DNA from: CALFVT01 sp964513675
Lineage (GTDB): Bacteria; Pseudomonadota; Alphaproteobacteria; Caulobacterales; Maricaulaceae
Direction of reading: 5' to 3'
Assembly: GCA_964513675.1 (NCBI GenBank)
Contig: CAZEOD010000074.1
Span: 1-8,218 of the forward strand
DNA: 8,218 bases
The notes beneath the pieces were generated by a model, which searched no databases, was not told the origin of the DNA, and saw nothing but the letters and a program-made list of their open reading frames with translations. Shown in pieces: positions 6,187 through 8,218 of the stretch (within the stretch, counting starts at the first letter, position 1; each line of letters starts with the position of its first letter). Both the position numbers and the translations under genes were made by a program.

Positions 6187-6772
6187 AACTTGCCTCTATT
6201 TTGAGGGCGGCCTTTAACCGCTTTTGATAGTCTTGTTTTGTAATCTCAACCGCGCCCATACTCGCCAGATGATCTGTTAAAAACTGTGTATCTAAAAGGA
6301 CATAGCCGCAGCTGTTCAAGCGCTCGACCAGTTTTATCAGCGCAATTTTAGAACCGTTAACGGCGCGCGAAACCATGCTTTCGCCAAAGAATGCCCCGCC
6401 AATAGACACGCCGTAAAGCGCGCCAATGATCTCGCCATCCCGCCAGACTTCGACCGAATGGGCGTGGTTCATAGCGTGCAGCCGTTTATAGAGATATTCA
6501 ATGCCGTGATTGATCCATGTTGTTTTACGGTCAGGCGCAGATTCGGCGCAGAGTGCAATGACTTGCGCAAAATCATGATTATAGGTGACGTCGAAATCAC
6601 CGCGTTTCATGACTTTTTGCATGGTTCGGGAAATATGTAGGCCATCCAAAGGCACGATACCGCGCTCAGTTGGTTCGACAAGAAATATGCCTTCGTCATT
6701 ACGGTCATCGGACATCGGGAAAACGCCGCGCCGATAACAGGCTAAGAGGTCTTCAGGGCCAAAACTATTCAT
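6179..6772 (-). CDS. aat: Leucyl/phenylalanyl-tRNA--protein transferase
   Basis: Transfers Leu or Phe from aminoacyl-tRNA to proteins with N-terminal Arg or Lys, marking them for ClpS/ClpAP degradation (bacterial N-end rule); cytoplasmic. The 197 residues show the family pattern: YRRGVFPM (13-20), RGIVPLDGLHISR (37-49), TTWIN (84-88), AHSVEVW (104-110), YGVSIGGAFFGESM (120-133), an SK pair at 141-142, and LLDTQFLTDHLASMGAVEI in the C-terminal part. It is somewhat shorter than the E. coli enzyme, as is common in alphaproteobacteria. No clear ribosome site precedes the ATG; it starts 29 bases after the upstream gene's stop, so translation may depend on that gene. Its stop overlaps the stop of the convergent DUF2155 gene by 8 bases. 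Confidence 0.95.
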   Translation of the reverse strand: MNSFGPEDLLACYRRGVFPMSDDRNDEGIFLVEPTERGIVPLDGLHISRTMQKVMKRGDFDVTYNHDFAQVIALCAESAPDRKTTWINHGIEYLYKRLHAMNHAHSVEVWRDGEIIGALYGVSIGGAFFGESMVSRAVNGSKIALIKLVERLNSCGYVLLDTQFLTDHLASMGAVEITKQDYQKRLKAALKIEASFR

Positions 6773-6801
6773 AACGTTTTGTAAGTTATAGCTGTTCCGC
6801 C

Positions 6802-7569
6802 TTAACTAAAAGCGGTTTTCGCCTGCTGCCTGAGCCATGCGCTCATTTTTTTATAAGGGACAGGGCCATGGCTGATACGAGCCACGCCAAGTTTTGTGAG
6901 CGTTTTACGATCAGGAACATGGGGCAGAGCGATAATATTTACCGGTAAGTCTACGGCGGCGCATAGCGCGCCGATTAAAGTTTCATCGGTCAGTCCGGGC
7001 GCGAAAAAACCATCGGCCCCCGCGGCTTTATAGGCTTTTGCACGCGCAATAGCAGCGTCTAGCATGTCTGTATTATGCGTATCCGGTTTGGCTTTTAGAA
7101 AGATGTCTGTTCGCGCATTAATAAAGATATCAGGGCAAATTTTGTCCGCTGCCGTCCGCGCAGCCCTAATGCGAGCTGTTTGATCTTCAAGGCTGTATAG
7201 CGTAGTCCCGCCGATGATTTGGTCTTCAAAATTAAACCCGCAAATACCTCGATCTACCGCTTTTGAGAGTGTTGCTGCGACGGCATGAGGCGTTTCGCCA
7301 TATCCGCCTTCAAGGTCCATACTAACGGGGAGGTCTGTTTGCGATATGATGCGGGTGATATTATCAAGCGCGAGATCAAGCGGAATAGCCTCACCATCGG
7401 GATAGCCAAAGGCGGCGGCAACGGGCCAACTCCCTGTGGCCAAAGCTGCGGCTCCGGCTTCTGCTACCGTTGCCGCGCTGCCCGGATCCCAAATATTAAA
7501 CAGGACAAGTGGATTGCCTTTAATGTGGAGGCCTTTGAAAACTTTAGCTTTTTCATGTTGCGTTTTCAT
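6802..7569 (-). CDS. Isocitrate lyase/PEP mutase superfamily protein
   Basis: A 255-residue TIM-barrel enzyme of the isocitrate lyase/phosphoenolpyruvate mutase family. Visible landmarks, numbered from the chosen start: FNIWDPGSA (24-32), the metal-site strand SMDLEGGYG (83-91; D85, E87), GFNFEDQ (111-117; E115) and INARTD (150-155; R153). The KKCGH loop of true isocitrate and methylisocitrate lyases is absent, so those activities are unlikely. Relatives cleave or hydrolyse C-C or C-P bonds in small 2-oxo acids (for example oxaloacetate or phosphonopyruvate); the substrate here cannot be told. The start at 7569 (MKTQHEKAKVF) is preferred because GCAGG lies six bases upstream and homologues begin there; an in-frame ATG at 7590 would add seven residues. 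It lies between accC and aat in the same direction, 29 bases before aat. Confidence 0.88.
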   Translation of the reverse strand: MKTQHEKAKVFKGLHIKGNPLVLFNIWDPGSAATVAEAGAAALATGSWPVAAAFGYPDGEAIPLDLALDNITRIISQTDLPVSMDLEGGYGETPHAVAATLSKAVDRGICGFNFEDQIIGGTTLYSLEDQTARIRAARTAADKICPDIFINARTDIFLKAKPDTHNTDMLDAAIARAKAYKAAGADGFFAPGLTDETLIGALCAAVDLPVNIIALPHVPDRKTLTKLGVARISHGPVPYKKMSAWLRQQAKTAFS

Positions 7570-7575
7570 ATTTGG

Positions 7576-7580
7576 CCTGC
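7576..7580 (-). promoter_or_regulatory. Ribosome binding site deciding the start of the PEP mutase-like gene
   Basis: GCAGG on the minus strand, six bases before the ATG at 7567-7569. The alternative ATG at 7588-7590 has no purine-rich site before it. The 107 bases between accC and this start show no convincing terminator or promoter. Confidence 0.5.
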
Positions 7581-7676
7581 TTTCTTCCATCAGGTGACTG
7601 TGGGGTTTAATCTAGCCGCGATCTATTTTGAACATGATGAGGGTGCAAATCTACTGACGCCGTTCAGCCCATCACA

Positions 7677-8218
7677 TTATTCTTGTTCTTTTAACCAATT
7701 TTCTAGCCAGTGAATATTATAGTCACCTTTTTGGAAATCGGGATCGTCGAGCAAGGCTTCATGTAGAGGCTTCGTTGTTTCAATGCCGGTTATCACCATT
7801 TCACCAAGTGCGCGGCGAAGACGCAATATCGCACCTTCGCGCGTATTCCCCCAGACGATGAGTTTTCCAATCAAGCTGTCATAATAAGGCGGAATGGAAT
7901 AGCCTGTATATAAAGCGCTATCGAGCCGTGTATTCATACCGCCAGGGGCATGGAAATCCACGACTTTACCGGGTGAGGGCGCAAAGCTTCGCGGGTGTTC
8001 AGCGTTAATTCTGCACTCAATGGCGTGACCTTTAAATGTCACATCGTCTTGCGTATAATTAAGCGGTAGCCCTGCGGCGACTCGTATTTGCTCCCGTACA
8101 AGATCAATGCCCGTAATTTCTTCTGTGACAGGATGTTCGACCTGTAGGCGTGTATTCATTTCAATGAAGAAAAACTCGCCGTTCTCATATAGAAACTCGA
8201 TTGTCCCTGCGCCGCGAT
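7677..8218 (-). CDS. accC: Biotin carboxylase subunit of acetyl-CoA carboxylase, C-terminal part
   Basis: Catalyses ATP-dependent carboxylation of biotin on AccB, the first half-reaction of acetyl-CoA carboxylase in fatty-acid synthesis. The gene runs off the right edge; 179 of about 450 residues are visible, with the frame open to base 8218. The first visible residues are RGAGTIEFLYENGEFFF, followed by IEMNTRLQVEHPVTE, which holds the metal and catalytic residues equivalent to E. coli E288, N290, R292 and E296. Then come GHAIECRINAEHP, FAPSPGKV, TRLDSALYTGYSIPPYYDS (with the biotin-site arginine equivalent to R338) and a typical C-terminus GDYNIHWLENWL. In this position AccB would be expected just beyond the edge; that is inference. 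It appears to head a minus-strand group with the PEP mutase-like gene and aat. Confidence 0.97.
   Translation of the reverse strand, partial: RGAGTIEFLYENGEFFFIEMNTRLQVEHPVTEEITGIDLVREQIRVAAGLPLNYTQDDVTFKGHAIECRINAEHPRSFAPSPGKVVDFHAPGGMNTRLDSALYTGYSIPPYYDSLIGKLIVWGNTREGAILRLRRALGEMVITGIETTKPLHEALLDDPDFQKGDYNIHWLENWLKEQE

Noticed and set aside
6354..6363. Perfect palindrome CCGTTAACGG
   Set aside because: It is within conserved aat coding sequence and is best explained by codon content.

Overview
This looks like ordinary chromosomal DNA from an alphaproteobacterium of roughly balanced base composition. Four things point there: a bacterial NDUFA12-type complex I subunit (otherwise a mitochondrial family), the aat / DUF2155 / NDUFA12 neighbourhood next to accC, a long B12-dependent ribonucleotide reductase of the alphaproteobacterial kind, and a secreted pentapeptide-repeat protein with the ACG...LP.GL...C cap I associate with marine Hyphomonadaceae-like bacteria. 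The genus-level guess is inference only. I see no transposase, integrase, phage gene or CRISPR array.

Layout: the 3' part of a tRNA-Glu(UUC) enters at the left edge on the + strand. A 238-base gap with one large inverted repeat follows, then a minus-strand gene for a secreted pentapeptide beta-helix protein (297-1214). Next is nrdJ on the minus strand (1319-5023), the only dNTP-synthesis gene here. A 247-base divergent spacer (5024-5270), with several small dyads and three GANTC sites, separates nrdJ from a + strand pair: the NDUFA12-family protein (5271-5672) and a secreted DUF2155 protein (5665-6186), which overlap by 8 bases. The + strand pair then runs tail-to-tail, again with an 8-base overlap, into a minus-strand group read from the right edge: accC (3' part), an isocitrate lyase/PEP mutase superfamily gene, and aat.

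Functionally the genes are mostly housekeeping: tRNA, deoxynucleotide synthesis, complex I assembly or stability, N-end-rule protein tagging and fatty-acid precursor synthesis. The three less understood genes are the pentapeptide protein, the DUF2155 protein and the PEP mutase-like enzyme. I did not find a new multi-gene system. The most interesting single object is the pentapeptide protein, whose 33 repeats stay in perfect register and are flanked by cysteine pairs.
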